A DNA stretch of 62,711 nucleotides from assembly GCA_014238125.1 (NCBI GenBank), contig JABABS010000029.1:1-62711 (forward strand). Reading direction: 5' to 3'. Below the pieces are notes generated by a model that was not told the origin of the DNA, ran no database searches, and saw nothing but the letters and a program-made list of their open reading frames with translations. The translations under genes were made by a program, and so were the position numbers. Positions 1 to 8,680 of this stretch are shown one piece after another; the first letter of the stretch is position 1, and every line of letters starts with the position of its first letter. Source of the stretch: Phycisphaerales bacterium. Its GTDB lineage: Bacteria > Planctomycetota > Phycisphaerae > Phycisphaerales > SM1A02.

Positions 1-247
1 GAAAGCAGCACTCGCTGCTCAAGGCGTTCAAATTGTGGGCGTGTTTTCTCTCTTTCGTTCACTACTTCCCTCTATCCTACGTAGGTCAAAAGTCTCTCAT
101 TTCTTCGAACGACTACTTTCTCAACTCTTCAGTCTAAACGATGAAACAAGATGCACAACTAAAAACGAATCAATAAGTAAGAAATAAATGAATAAAAAAG
201 ATTCTTTAATTGCCTATTTTTACAATGAAAGCAACAGATCGCTATTG
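1..247. other. AT-rich non-coding flank
   Basis: I see no convincing gene here. The stretch is AT-rich downstream of the SecA-like gene. A 5-bp hairpin (CGCTA, loop TTGT, TAGCG) at 240-253 overlaps that gene's stop codon but has no adjacent T run, so I do not call it a terminator. Confidence 0.5.
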
Positions 248-2185
248 TTAGCGGCTTAAACCGGCAAAGCCAAGAGCCTCATCAAGCCACGTATCTGACT
301 TAAGTACGCCAACTCTTCGTCGCAGGGCAATACCAGAGGCACGAATTTGGGCGTGCGCCATCGCTTTAGAAAGACGTTCAAATTTTGCATCTGCAGAACC
401 AAACCGACAAAGTACTTCATCTTCTCGACTTAGAAATGCGCGCGCAGATCCAGCATCTCCTTGTCTTCCTGCGCGTCCAAAAAACTGGCGATCAATTCTT
501 GCAGCTTCGTGTTTTTCTGTAATGATCACATGCATTCCTCCCTTATTCGCGACACCATCTGCAAGTTTAATATCCGTCCCTCTACCTGCCATGTTTGTTG
601 CAATTGTGATATGCGAATGTGTTCCAGCACCTTGAATAATTCTCGCTTCTTCTTCATGCCTTGTTGCATTCAACAATTCATGTGCGCGGGCGAGTGCTTG
701 TAACGCTTCGCTTAATTGTTCGCTCTCTTCAACTGATCGCACACCAACAAGTACTGGTCTGCCTGCATCAGAAACTTTAATCACTTCTTCGATAACCGCA
801 GCAAGCTTTTCATTTATTGTTTCAAAACAAGCATCAGGAAGTTGTTCGCGAACGCAAGGTCGGTGCGATGGAATCACAACCACTGACGTTTCGTACACAC
901 GCCAAAACTCATTGATTGATTCTTGCGCTGTCCCCGTCATGCCACTTAGATGATCATACGATCTAAAAAAACGTTGAAAACTAATTCTAGCAATTGTGTC
1001 TTTCGACGATTGTATCTCAACGCCTTCTTTTGCCTCTACTGCTTGGTGTAAACCATCACGCCACGATCGATCTGGCATCAATCTTCCAGTAAATTCATCG
1101 ACAATCACAACTTTGCCATCTTCAATGACATAGTTCGTGCCCGCCTCATACAACTCTTTTGCAGTTATCGCCTGCGTGACTAGTTCTTCTCGACGTCTAC
1201 GCCCTCTCCACATACCACCCAAGTTTTCACACAGAACGTCGAGTCTCTCGATTCCCACATCTGTCATATTAACTTCGCGGTATCTTAGATTAATGGTGTA
1301 ATCTTCTTCAAGATTTAAAATTCCTGCAATCTCCGCAGCTTGATGAAACAAGGCTACCTCAACCTTTCCACCTTGCGACGAAATAATTAATGGTGTCACC
1401 GCTTCATCAATCAACACACTATCTGCTTCGTCAACAATGACGTGAGATAATCCCCTTTGCAAAATACCATCAATTCGAGTTCCGCCATCCACAATTGTGT
1501 CGATTAGTGTTGGAACAAGTGCTGGTGTTTGCCGCACCGCGAGACAATCACGTAAAAAATCTGCTGCTAATTCCTTACTTGATGCATACGTAACATCAAA
1601 AGCGTAGGCAGTTTTTCGCTCATCTGGTGTTGTTTCATGGACAACACTGCCAACGGTCACTCCACACAAGTTGTAAATCGTTCCCATCCACTGCGCATCA
1701 CGACTTGAAAGGTAATCATTAACAGTTACTACGTGGCAACCTCGACCCCGCCACCCTGCGAACATCGCAGGCAATGTAGCAGTAATTGTTTTACCTTCAC
1801 CGGTTGCCATTTCAATGATTGTCCCATCTACCATCGCGAGCCCACCTGCAATTTGTTCAATGTGCGGATCAAGATGCATTGTTCTACGTACTGCCTCAAC
1901 CCATAACGATGCTCCACGCAGTCGATCTTCCTGATATTCACGGCCAGTTCGATACCGCTCTCGTAGTTCACTACAACTACTACGAATAAACGAGTCAGTT
2001 TCTTTTTCTAAATTTTTAGCAGTGTCTTTAACAATATTTGCTTCGTCAATATAGAACTTAGTTTTAGGACGGAATTTTGAAAACCATCCAACCGTTCGCC
2101 ACCACCCTGCGTCGAGACCTTTGAGTTGCCTTGGACGAAGATGCAACCGTTTAAAAAGATTCCATGATTCAACATTCCGCTTCAT
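248..2185 (-). CDS. Short SecA-like ATPase (accessory SecA homologue)
   Basis: A 645-residue DEAD-type translocation motor of the SecA family. Visible are Walker A ATGEGKT (about 127-133), the DEAD box VDEADSVLIDEA (about 251-262), the nucleotide-domain-2 signature NMAGRGTDI, and the arginine-finger block FFGRAGRQGD near residue 575. Housekeeping SecA is usually 800-950 residues. This protein stops soon after nucleotide domain 2, so most of the helical wing/scaffold region and the Cys/His zinc tail are missing. The start (ATG) lies 2 bp after the stop of the upstream S2P/HlyD gene, so it is probably translated as the last gene of a four-gene operon (DUF3467, GAF-HlyD, S2P-HlyD, SecA-like). 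The context suggests a dedicated export or envelope-assembly motor rather than the general secretion motor; that role is inference. The family assignment is firm. Confidence 0.9.
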   Translation of the reverse strand: MKRNVESWNLFKRLHLRPRQLKGLDAGWWRTVGWFSKFRPKTKFYIDEANIVKDTAKNLEKETDSFIRSSCSELRERYRTGREYQEDRLRGASLWVEAVRRTMHLDPHIEQIAGGLAMVDGTIIEMATGEGKTITATLPAMFAGWRGRGCHVVTVNDYLSSRDAQWMGTIYNLCGVTVGSVVHETTPDERKTAYAFDVTYASSKELAADFLRDCLAVRQTPALVPTLIDTIVDGGTRIDGILQRGLSHVIVDEADSVLIDEAVTPLIISSQGGKVEVALFHQAAEIAGILNLEEDYTINLRYREVNMTDVGIERLDVLCENLGGMWRGRRRREELVTQAITAKELYEAGTNYVIEDGKVVIVDEFTGRLMPDRSWRDGLHQAVEAKEGVEIQSSKDTIARISFQRFFRSYDHLSGMTGTAQESINEFWRVYETSVVVIPSHRPCVREQLPDACFETINEKLAAVIEEVIKVSDAGRPVLVGVRSVEESEQLSEALQALARAHELLNATRHEEEARIIQGAGTHSHITIATNMAGRGTDIKLADGVANKGGMHVIITEKHEAARIDRQFFGRAGRQGDAGSARAFLSREDEVLCRFGSADAKFERLSKAMAHAQIRASGIALRRRVGVLKSDTWLDEALGFAGLSR

Positions 2186-2187
2186 AG

Positions 2188-4359
2188 TTAGAATCGCAAA
2201 CGTTTTTGTATGACTTGTCGCAAGAAACGCCAGGCTTGTGAGCCTATTGATCGATAGTTCAACTCAAAACGGACAACAACGCGCTGACCAGGCATCAAAA
2301 CAACATCTGGATCAATTTGAATCCAAATTTCAAATACGGCATCAAGCAATTTTCCGCCGCGCGCATCACTTGGGTCGAGCATTGCTTCTCCCCCAGCAGC
2401 AGAACCTAAAACAGCTGAAGGTAGTTCTTCACTACCAGCTGGAACAATTCGCTCTATTTCTCCAAAGGTAAATTTACTTGGATCACCTGCAAGACGCAAC
2501 TCAACAACAGTACTTCCTTCGTTAATAATTAACGCAGCAGTGCGTTGATCGGCAATTGAACGAACAATGAGCATTGAATCATCAACAACGATGCCAAGCG
2601 AATCGCCCTGACTGAACATTGCTCCATCTAAACGAATGTATTCGGATGGAATCCACACGCCACCGATTGGTGAACGCACTTCCAAAGATCCAATTCGTTC
2701 TGCAATCCAATCTTGTTGGCGTTTCATTGCCTCTAGCATGCGCGAAAGTGGTGCAACACTTGCAAATGCATCTCGCATTGCAATCGATTTCTGTGTCTGT
2801 AATCGTGTAAGATCAGCCGAAATAAGAGCGAGACTTGTTTGTTCATCCTTGCTTGTTCCTGACAATAGAATTTGATCATTTTTTGACACTCGAGTTCCTG
2901 CCGGTAACACCTTGTCTACTACACCCGATGCAATTGAAAAAAGTGCAACTCGCTTTTCTGCTTCCACAACACCCTCGGAACGTACATGATCTGGCAGCGG
3001 GAGGACACCTACAAAGAAAATTGTGATAGCAGCACCCACGAGCGTCATCGTAATTGCACGTGCACGGCATCGGTCTAGATCGGGGCTGGTTGTTAAGTAA
3101 TGGACAAACTTACCTATTGGAATGCAAACCCATGTGATAATTGCATAGACAACAAGTAATACTGCTGCAATTGGAAGCAGTGATGCGAGGAACAAGAGAA
3201 TCATTGAATAGATAAATATTCTGTAAATACCAGACGCAATTGCATATCCCATTAGCCATGCTTTTTCACTTGCTGAATCGGTTACATCAATAACCCGTTG
3301 TACACCAAGCACTTTTTTACGCATTACATTTCGCATGTGTGTTTTTGCACGTGTTGCAAGATTTGGAATTTCAAGTAAATCGCAAAGGATGTAATACCCG
3401 TCATACCTAAGAAGTGGGTTACCGTTAAAGAGAATTGTAGAAACACCTGCAACAAACATGAGGTTGTAACAAAATGCGTTAATTCCAGTAAGCGAATCAG
3501 TATTCGCCCAAATAATTGCAGCAATTGAAGCAACTGCCATTTCCATCATCATGCCCGCTGTACCGATCACGACTCGTCCTGTTTTAGACCGAAGTGCCCA
3601 AGCGCTGCTCGCATCTACAAAGGGAACTGGAATAAAAACAAGAAACATGATTCCAACAGAATGCACTTCGCCGCCACCACCCTCACGATTGCCAAAAATT
3701 TTACAAGCAAAAGCATGCCCAGCTTCGTGCAATATTTTGATAAACACAAAAGACATATATAAAAACGGAAGATTATTTGGAGTGAGAATTCCAGAAAAAC
3801 CAGAACTTAAATTATTCGTAGTAGCAACTAGTGCAATGAGTCCAGCAATCATCATCAACAAAAGGACGACTGTTCCTCCGCGTGTAAAAATTCGTTGCAC
3901 CATGTACGACCATCTGTTCAAAAAGAGATCGGGGTCATAAAGAGGAATGCGAATAAAAAGTATGCTTGCTAGTTTTCCCCGAACCTGCTTCGCTCTTCTT
4001 TTAGTAAAACGATCAAATAGCGCTGCCGCGTCACTTGGCACTTCGGATTGAATGAGGTTAGATTGGTACAAATTTCCAAGTAATTCGATTACTTCGCCTT
4101 GGGTTGGCGCCCCGTCTGGATCTTCTTCCATGCAACGATTCCACGCTTGTTCTACTGTAAGTGTTCCATCAAGAAGACCAATAAATTGATGAGCGTACTT
4201 GTTGAGGCGAAAAAAGTTATTAGTCACTGGATCTTCAATGACATACCAAAGCACACCTCGGAACCTTTGTCGAAAAACACGCGTGTCCGATCGGAGCCGA
4301 GGCTGCAACGCAAGAACTCGATACCAAGATTCATGAAATGTTGGACGATCAATTGCCAT
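2188..4359 (-). CDS. PqqD-like / site-2 protease (M50) / HlyD fusion membrane protein
   Basis: A 723-residue membrane protein with three modules. Residues about 30-105 resemble the PqqD/RiPP-recognition winged helix (pattern RLNKYAHQFIGLLDG, later ELLGNLYQSNLI). Residues about 165-460 form a multi-spanning M50 site-2-protease core with zinc motif HEAGH (211-215) and the second motif NGNPLLRYDGYY (312-323, Asn/Pro/Asp). Residues about 460-720 form a HlyD-like barrel-sandwich hybrid and beta domains (SEGVVEAEKR, later RSPIGGVW). Similar fusions occur in planctomycetes and next to some peptide-export systems. It overlaps nothing and sits 3 bp after the GAF-HlyD gene and 2 bp before the SecA-like gene, implying co-expression. 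I infer an inner-membrane processing or conduit role; the substrate is unknown. The protease motifs are intact; the PqqD-like call is less sure. Confidence 0.85.
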   Translation of the reverse strand: MAIDRPTFHESWYRVLALQPRLRSDTRVFRQRFRGVLWYVIEDPVTNNFFRLNKYAHQFIGLLDGTLTVEQAWNRCMEEDPDGAPTQGEVIELLGNLYQSNLIQSEVPSDAAALFDRFTKRRAKQVRGKLASILFIRIPLYDPDLFLNRWSYMVQRIFTRGGTVVLLLMMIAGLIALVATTNNLSSGFSGILTPNNLPFLYMSFVFIKILHEAGHAFACKIFGNREGGGGEVHSVGIMFLVFIPVPFVDASSAWALRSKTGRVVIGTAGMMMEMAVASIAAIIWANTDSLTGINAFCYNLMFVAGVSTILFNGNPLLRYDGYYILCDLLEIPNLATRAKTHMRNVMRKKVLGVQRVIDVTDSASEKAWLMGYAIASGIYRIFIYSMILLFLASLLPIAAVLLVVYAIITWVCIPIGKFVHYLTTSPDLDRCRARAITMTLVGAAITIFFVGVLPLPDHVRSEGVVEAEKRVALFSIASGVVDKVLPAGTRVSKNDQILLSGTSKDEQTSLALISADLTRLQTQKSIAMRDAFASVAPLSRMLEAMKRQQDWIAERIGSLEVRSPIGGVWIPSEYIRLDGAMFSQGDSLGIVVDDSMLIVRSIADQRTAALIINEGSTVVELRLAGDPSKFTFGEIERIVPAGSEELPSAVLGSAAGGEAMLDPSDARGGKLLDAVFEIWIQIDPDVVLMPGQRVVVRFELNYRSIGSQAWRFLRQVIQKRLRF

Positions 4360-4362
4360 GCA

Positions 4363-6153
4363 TTAAATCCACAGCCACATTCGTAACCAATTGACAACAG
4401 GTTTTGTCCACATCACAATGTAATGTTTTCTTCCTGCATTAACTTTCGCAACGCCTTCCATTCCAGGACGTAACCAAGCAGGCGGTTCTGTTAATTTCGC
4501 TCGAACGCGAAAAACTGTTTCGAGATCACCAACTTGACCAAGAGGTTCAATCGCATCCACGATCATTGGAATGTAGTAACCCGGATAGGCTGCGGTGGCG
4601 ACTTCGCCCTCTTGTCCAACTCGTACGTCAAGTATTTCCGATTGATTCACAAATATGTCTGCATAAAATGATTCAAGTGGAGCAAGTTCCATGAGAACTT
4701 CACCACGACTAACTGGCAGACCTACAAGGCGTTCAAGATCGCCTGAAAGAACATGTCCAGAAATCGGGGAAATTGCCGAGGCTACTTTTAACCGATGATT
4801 GAGCAAATCAATTTCGGCTTGCGCTTTATCAACATCCGCTCTAGCCATCTTGGCAGTCGCTTCATCGTGTTCACGTTGCGCAACCGAGACTTCACGTTTC
4901 GCTTTTGAAAGGGTTGCTTCGGTTGTTGCAAGTTGTAATTCTAACTCGATCGTGTCAAACTCAAGCAATACAGTTTCACCAGAAATAACTCTGTCACCTG
5001 GGCGTACATGTACCGCCATGATTTCTCCATCAAATGGTACAGCAATAACTGCGCGATCTTCAACACCAACTGTAAATGTGCCTTCTACACGATATGTTCC
5101 CTTGCCAAAGAGCATGAAACCGAGAAGTAATACAAAAATCAAGCCCGTAAGTTTAATCCAAGTGTGTTCTGGACCAAGGAGCATTTCAAGTTTTTCTTTG
5201 CAAAGATCAGTGCACCTTCTTCCCCACCAACGGTCATGCTGATGGAGCAGCATGAGTGGGTTTTGCACGAGTTCACCGAGGAGACGGATGGAATCAACAT
5301 CGACATCAGTAAATAACTCGCCCTTTTGTCGTTCAAGTGTAAGAACAGCAAAAACATCTTCTTTAAATCGAAGAGGAACACTGAGCACAGCAACATCCTC
5401 GCATTTTGATGCGAGATCTTTTGTAGCACGTACGATTCTAGACCCAGCACTTCTTGGAAACTCCACTTCGGTATCCTGGTCAGCACATTCCTCCATTGTA
5501 GATTCGATCAAACGAACTGCTTCCATTTTTCTTACGATTTCTTCCGTGTTACTCATCGCATGCACTGCTATATATTGCTCTTCAACAAACCCGAGCGAGA
5601 CTCTGCTACATGTCCAGTGAGATTCGATGTGATTCACAAGCGCAAATCCTGCAGCTTTCACTCTATCGAAACTTCCCATAGCGCCCGCACATTCAACGAC
5701 TGATGCTAATCGTGCAACCGCTGCTTGACTTTCGAATGCAGAAAGTCTTGCTTCATCTGCAACAAGAAGTCCCGAAAGTTTCACAAGTGTGTTGAACTGA
5801 TTTTTTTCAATACCATGAAAAATAGCAAAAACACTTCGAGCGCTGGATCCATCTGCAACAGCGAGGTGTTTGATAACTACACTGTTGTCTTCCACATCAA
5901 GAGCCGAACTTGGGTCTTCCCCATTCAGAGACCGCGCTGTTTGTACGACTGGCGAAATCCAAGGCGGAGGTTCCGCTCCATCTGGCGCTGGATAGATTGC
6001 GAGAACTTCAACAGATCCATCTTGTATATAACGAACAACTGCGCCCGATGGCGAATTTCCGATCATACAAATATCTGCGAGGGTTTGATGAAGTGATGCA
6101 GCCGCTTGTTGTGGTGATCCTAGCTGTTCATGATTGATATGCGAATCGCTCAC
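4363..6153 (-). CDS. GAF-domain / HlyD-type membrane fusion protein
   Basis: A 596-residue protein with an unusual order. A cytoplasmic N-terminal half holds one or two GAF-like domains (about 20-135 and 155-305; the second is clearer, ending near FTDVDVDSIRLLGELV). It is followed by one transmembrane helix (about 332-350), a lipoyl/HlyD half-motif (about 367-402, GEIMAVHVRPGDRV), a helical hairpin (about 403-455) and a beta-barrel domain ending in a Trp-rich amphipathic tail. The start is GTG, overlapping the DUF3467 stop by 4 bp (GTGA), so translational coupling is likely. Fusion of a small-molecule sensing domain to a periplasmic adaptor suggests export or processing gated by a cytoplasmic signal; this is inference. 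No ABC or RND partner is encoded nearby. Confidence 0.85.
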   Translation of the reverse strand: MSDSHINHEQLGSPQQAAASLHQTLADICMIGNSPSGAVVRYIQDGSVEVLAIYPAPDGAEPPPWISPVVQTARSLNGEDPSSALDVEDNSVVIKHLAVADGSSARSVFAIFHGIEKNQFNTLVKLSGLLVADEARLSAFESQAAVARLASVVECAGAMGSFDRVKAAGFALVNHIESHWTCSRVSLGFVEEQYIAVHAMSNTEEIVRKMEAVRLIESTMEECADQDTEVEFPRSAGSRIVRATKDLASKCEDVAVLSVPLRFKEDVFAVLTLERQKGELFTDVDVDSIRLLGELVQNPLMLLHQHDRWWGRRCTDLCKEKLEMLLGPEHTWIKLTGLIFVLLLGFMLFGKGTYRVEGTFTVGVEDRAVIAVPFDGEIMAVHVRPGDRVISGETVLLEFDTIELELQLATTEATLSKAKREVSVAQREHDEATAKMARADVDKAQAEIDLLNHRLKVASAISPISGHVLSGDLERLVGLPVSRGEVLMELAPLESFYADIFVNQSEILDVRVGQEGEVATAAYPGYYIPMIVDAIEPLGQVGDLETVFRVRAKLTEPPAWLRPGMEGVAKVNAGRKHYIVMWTKPVVNWLRMWLWI

Positions 6154-6512
6154 GATGAACCCTCGGGCGACGCACCATCTACAGCATTTGAACCTCCACT
6201 ACTAATTGGAATTGGCCCAAATTTATCTTCGTATTCTTTAACAAGTTGTGCAAAAGAAATCGCCATCCGCTTTGCCGTTGAATAAGTCATCACGAGCCGA
6301 GTTGGGTATTTCATTACCATTTGAGGAATGGCTTTCCCTTCCGGGTTTGAGCCAATATCCACTGCTGTCATACCAACATCGAGAAGCACTTCTTCCGGCA
6401 TTCTTGAAAACCGAAAAATATTCGTGTACTGCGTGACGCTATTTGACGTGTCAATTCGCAGTTGCATGGATTGTTTTGGTTGGCCACCAGTGTTCTTTTC
6501 ATTATCACTCAT
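6150..6512 (-). CDS. DUF3467 family protein
   Basis: A 120-residue soluble protein of the DUF3467 type: beta-rich core with SNSVTQYTNIFRFSRMPEEV near the N terminus and a C-terminal helix ending at KFGPI, then a low-complexity tail. The family's function is not established. It is the first gene of the leftward envelope operon, with an AAGGAAAG-type ribosome site just upstream of the ATG and a 4-bp overlap with the GAF-HlyD gene. Its constant company with HlyD/S2P genes suggests a cytoplasmic accessory of the same machine; this is inference. Confidence 0.8.
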   Translation of the reverse strand: MSDNEKNTGGQPKQSMQLRIDTSNSVTQYTNIFRFSRMPEEVLLDVGMTAVDIGSNPEGKAIPQMVMKYPTRLVMTYSTAKRMAISFAQLVKEYEDKFGPIPISSGGSNAVDGASPEGSS

Positions 6513-6637
6513 AGTTCTTTCCTTTTTACTTATGCACCAAATCTTGATAAGGTGCCGATTGTTATGGTTTGTTATACCTAATATCGTACTATCTACGCCT
6601 ACTTATTGACGAGTTCTCCCAAATGAGGAAAAACCAC

Positions 6638-7441
6638 ATGCTTCGTACTACAAGTTTTATTGCAACGTTGATTTTTCTTTGCGGAGCAGCTTATTTACGA
6701 CCATCTGACGGGTTTGATGCCATTGCAGTTCCAGAACATGATCTCGACCTCGGATTTGTGATCCGTGGAGAAGTAAAATCGGTAACTGTTCAACCCGGCG
6801 ATCAAGTAAAACAAGGTGATGTACTCATTAGCCTAGTAGATGATGCCATCATTGCTCAGGAAAATTTACAGCAAATTCGCGCAAAGAGTACGCTTGAAAT
6901 TGCTGCTTCAAAATCAGAATTTGATCTCGCAATCCTCGAAGAAACCGCTGCACAACAAGCGTATGATCGCCATGCCATAAATGATCTTGAAATGCAACGT
7001 GCGAAAACAAACACTATTCGGAAACGGCTTGCTTGGGAACTTTTTATACAACGACAAGAAGAAGCAATTGCGCAACACAAACAGATTGTTGCGCAGTTAC
7101 AACAACACCATTTGGTTGCCCCCATAAATGGCAGGATTGAAATTGTCAATGTTGACATTGGTGAACTCGTAGCTGATGTAAAACCAGTGCTTCGCCTTGT
7201 AACAATAGACCCACTTGTAATAGACGCCCCCGTTCCAATGGCTGTTGCAAACACGCTGAAAGTTGGAAACAATGCAAATGTGATGTTTCCACAATTAATT
7301 GGCTCTCCATCGATCCAAGGAACAATTGACCACGTTGCAACAATCGCTGACCCCGGAAGCGAAACACAAATCATTCGGATCATTGTGCCAAATCCTGACG
7401 GATTTCCGGGCGGTTCGCATGTTGTTGTTACCTTCCATTAA
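6638..7441 (+). CDS. HlyD/RND-type periplasmic adaptor subunit
   Basis: A membrane-anchored adaptor of about 267 residues. A signal anchor (RTTSFIATLIFLCGAAYL) is followed by a lipoyl half-motif (VIRGEVKSVTVQPGDQVKQG), an alpha-helical hairpin of about 85 residues, the second lipoyl half (VAPINGRIE) and a beta-barrel. I choose ATG 6638 because GAGGAA lies 7 nt upstream; ATG 6623 is the alternative. It is transcribed divergently from the DUF3467 operon across about 110 bp, so the two units may be co-regulated. Adaptors usually link an inner-membrane pump to TolC, but neither is present here. It ends at a bidirectional hairpin (7438-7462). Confidence 0.85.
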   Translation: MLRTTSFIATLIFLCGAAYLRPSDGFDAIAVPEHDLDLGFVIRGEVKSVTVQPGDQVKQGDVLISLVDDAIIAQENLQQIRAKSTLEIAASKSEFDLAILEETAAQQAYDRHAINDLEMQRAKTNTIRKRLAWELFIQRQEEAIAQHKQIVAQLQQHHLVAPINGRIEIVNVDIGELVADVKPVLRLVTIDPLVIDAPVPMAVANTLKVGNNANVMFPQLIGSPSIQGTIDHVATIADPGSETQIIRIIVPNPDGFPGGSHVVVTFH

Positions 7442-7462
7442 ACAACTCGCAGGGTTGTTTAA
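7438..7462. terminator. Bidirectional hairpin between convergent genes
   Basis: TTAAACAAC (7438-7446) pairs perfectly with GTTGTTTAA (7454-7462) across a 7-nt loop. It sits between the stop of the HlyD adaptor and the stop of the leftward ECF-like gene. The T-rich end of the right arm fits an intrinsic terminator for the rightward gene. Activity is inferred. Confidence 0.55.
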
Positions 7463-7477
7463 TTCGGAGGTAACCTT

Positions 7478-8620
7478 TTAATCTAGCATCTTTAGCGCCT
7501 TCATTGCAATAATTCGCAGCGATCGAGGTAGCCGGCGCTCTTCACGCATTGTTCCAAAACCACGTCGAAGCGTGTCATTAGATTGGCTTGAAATCCGGCG
7601 TCCATAATTTACCATCGCAGAGGCAATTGCCACAAGATAGAGATACGCACCGCGCCTTCGTTCGACGACACCGTGTTCTCCCATTAATCGTAATATTTTA
7701 TAACAATCTTTCGCTTTGATAAGTTCATCAATCGATGGTGAATCTAGAAATAAACTCTCAACATTTTTATCCGCAATATCAAATGCAATAATATCTACAG
7801 CGAGCGTTGCAGGATCGTGCTCAACACGACACGCCCAGCGGAGTGATTCACAAATTGCCTCGACCATCCCAACACCTTGCAACGCTCGGCGGAGTTCATT
7901 TAATTCTGGATCAACCTGCAACTCATCGTCAACTGTCTCTTGAATCACCGTACGAATTTGTTTAGCAAACCTACGCTGCACACGTGAAATCATTACAGAG
8001 GCGTGTGCGTAATCAGGCACACCCCACACGCCGAGTAAAAATGAATATTCTTCCTTTGGAATGTTCTTAAAAGAAGGATTGAGAACTCTTGCGACAAAAA
8101 TATTCCAGTGCGGTTCAAGCCCTGAGTCGTAGCACTCTTCACGAGTTTGCAACATTGCAGTAAGCACAATCGATGCGCCCCAAAGTCTCGCGAACGCTTC
8201 TTCTGGATTTGTGCTTATCAGCATGCCCTCCAGTAATGGTTCGATAATATTAATTTGCTCACGCGGATGCTCGACTTGCGGGGCGATTGACCCCCAGCCA
8301 TTTGATCTGCATTGCTCCAAGTGAGCTTCAGTGAGATCAAACAAAAGCTGTCGTTGATGCCCCCCGCTAAAATACGTACCGCTACGTTCGAGATTTTTAC
8401 TGAGTAATAAATCGATACTTGTCGCTGTTGCTACAAACGCTTCTTGATCACTACACCCTTTTGCAATGCAATAACCATAGACCGCCGGCCAACACAAAGC
8501 AGTAATTGAGCAATCACTTGCACCCGAAGCCTCAGCCATTCCAAGCCCGGCATCATCAATAGCCTTAGCCCAATCAAGCGGGGCAAAGGATTCGTTTTCA
8601 TGCTGTTTTGTGGTGCTCAT
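7478..8620 (-). CDS. Divergent ECF-sigma-like protein (planctomycete type) with C-terminal extension
   Basis: A protein of about 380 residues. The N-terminal part (WPAVYGYCIAKGCSDQEAF) matches the sigma region-2 layout of planctomycete ECF factors. A middle block (FARLWGASIVLTAMLQTREE) matches their linker, and YSFLLGVWGVPDYAHASVMI-SRVQRRFAKQIR followed by VQET-VDDELQVDPELNELRRAL matches the region-4 helix-turn-helix and its trailing segment. Key positions are degraded: the usual acidic DLTQ core-binding patch is replaced by ATATS, and the HTH is proline/aspartate-interrupted. About 110 C-terminal residues have no sigma counterpart. I choose ATG 8620; a TTG at 8659 also opens the frame. A promoter-like TTGTCG-16-TATACT ends 11 nt before the ATG and there is no Shine-Dalgarno site. 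It may be a sigma-derived regulator that no longer acts as a sigma factor. Family resemblance was judged by eye. Confidence 0.6.
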   Translation of the reverse strand: MSTTKQHENESFAPLDWAKAIDDAGLGMAEASGASDCSITALCWPAVYGYCIAKGCSDQEAFVATATSIDLLLSKNLERSGTYFSGGHQRQLLFDLTEAHLEQCRSNGWGSIAPQVEHPREQINIIEPLLEGMLISTNPEEAFARLWGASIVLTAMLQTREECYDSGLEPHWNIFVARVLNPSFKNIPKEEYSFLLGVWGVPDYAHASVMISRVQRRFAKQIRTVIQETVDDELQVDPELNELRRALQGVGMVEAICESLRWACRVEHDPATLAVDIIAFDIADKNVESLFLDSPSIDELIKAKDCYKILRLMGEHGVVERRRGAYLYLVAIASAMVNYGRRISSQSNDTLRRGFGTMREERRLPRSLRIIAMKALKMLD

Positions 8621-8631
8621 AGCGTATAAAG

Positions 8632-8659
8632 AGTATAGTACCCAATTCGATCTCGACAA
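8632..8659 (-). promoter_or_regulatory. Promoter of the ECF-like gene, possibly leaderless
   Basis: On the minus strand TTGTCG (8654-8659) and TATACT (8632-8637) are separated by 16 bp. The -10 hexamer lies only 11 nt before the ATG at 8620, so transcription would start within a few bases of the start codon. It lies in the 60-bp divergent gap shared with ahcY. Confidence 0.4.
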
Positions 8660-8680
8660 TCACTTTAGGAGAAATTACCC

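Noticed and set aside
188-259. A 23-codon frame starting MNKKDSLIAYFYNE, as a possible small substrate of the envelope cluster
   Set aside because: It has no ribosome site, lies antisense to the end of the SecA-like gene and shows no leader-like pattern.
248-2185. The SecA-like gene as the housekeeping secA
   Set aside because: It lacks the C-terminal third and zinc tail, and it is embedded in an adaptor/protease operon.
8621-8680. SAH riboswitch before ahcY
   Set aside because: Only 60 bp separate ahcY from the divergent gene, and they hold promoter-like hexamers and the ribosome site; there is no room for the structure.
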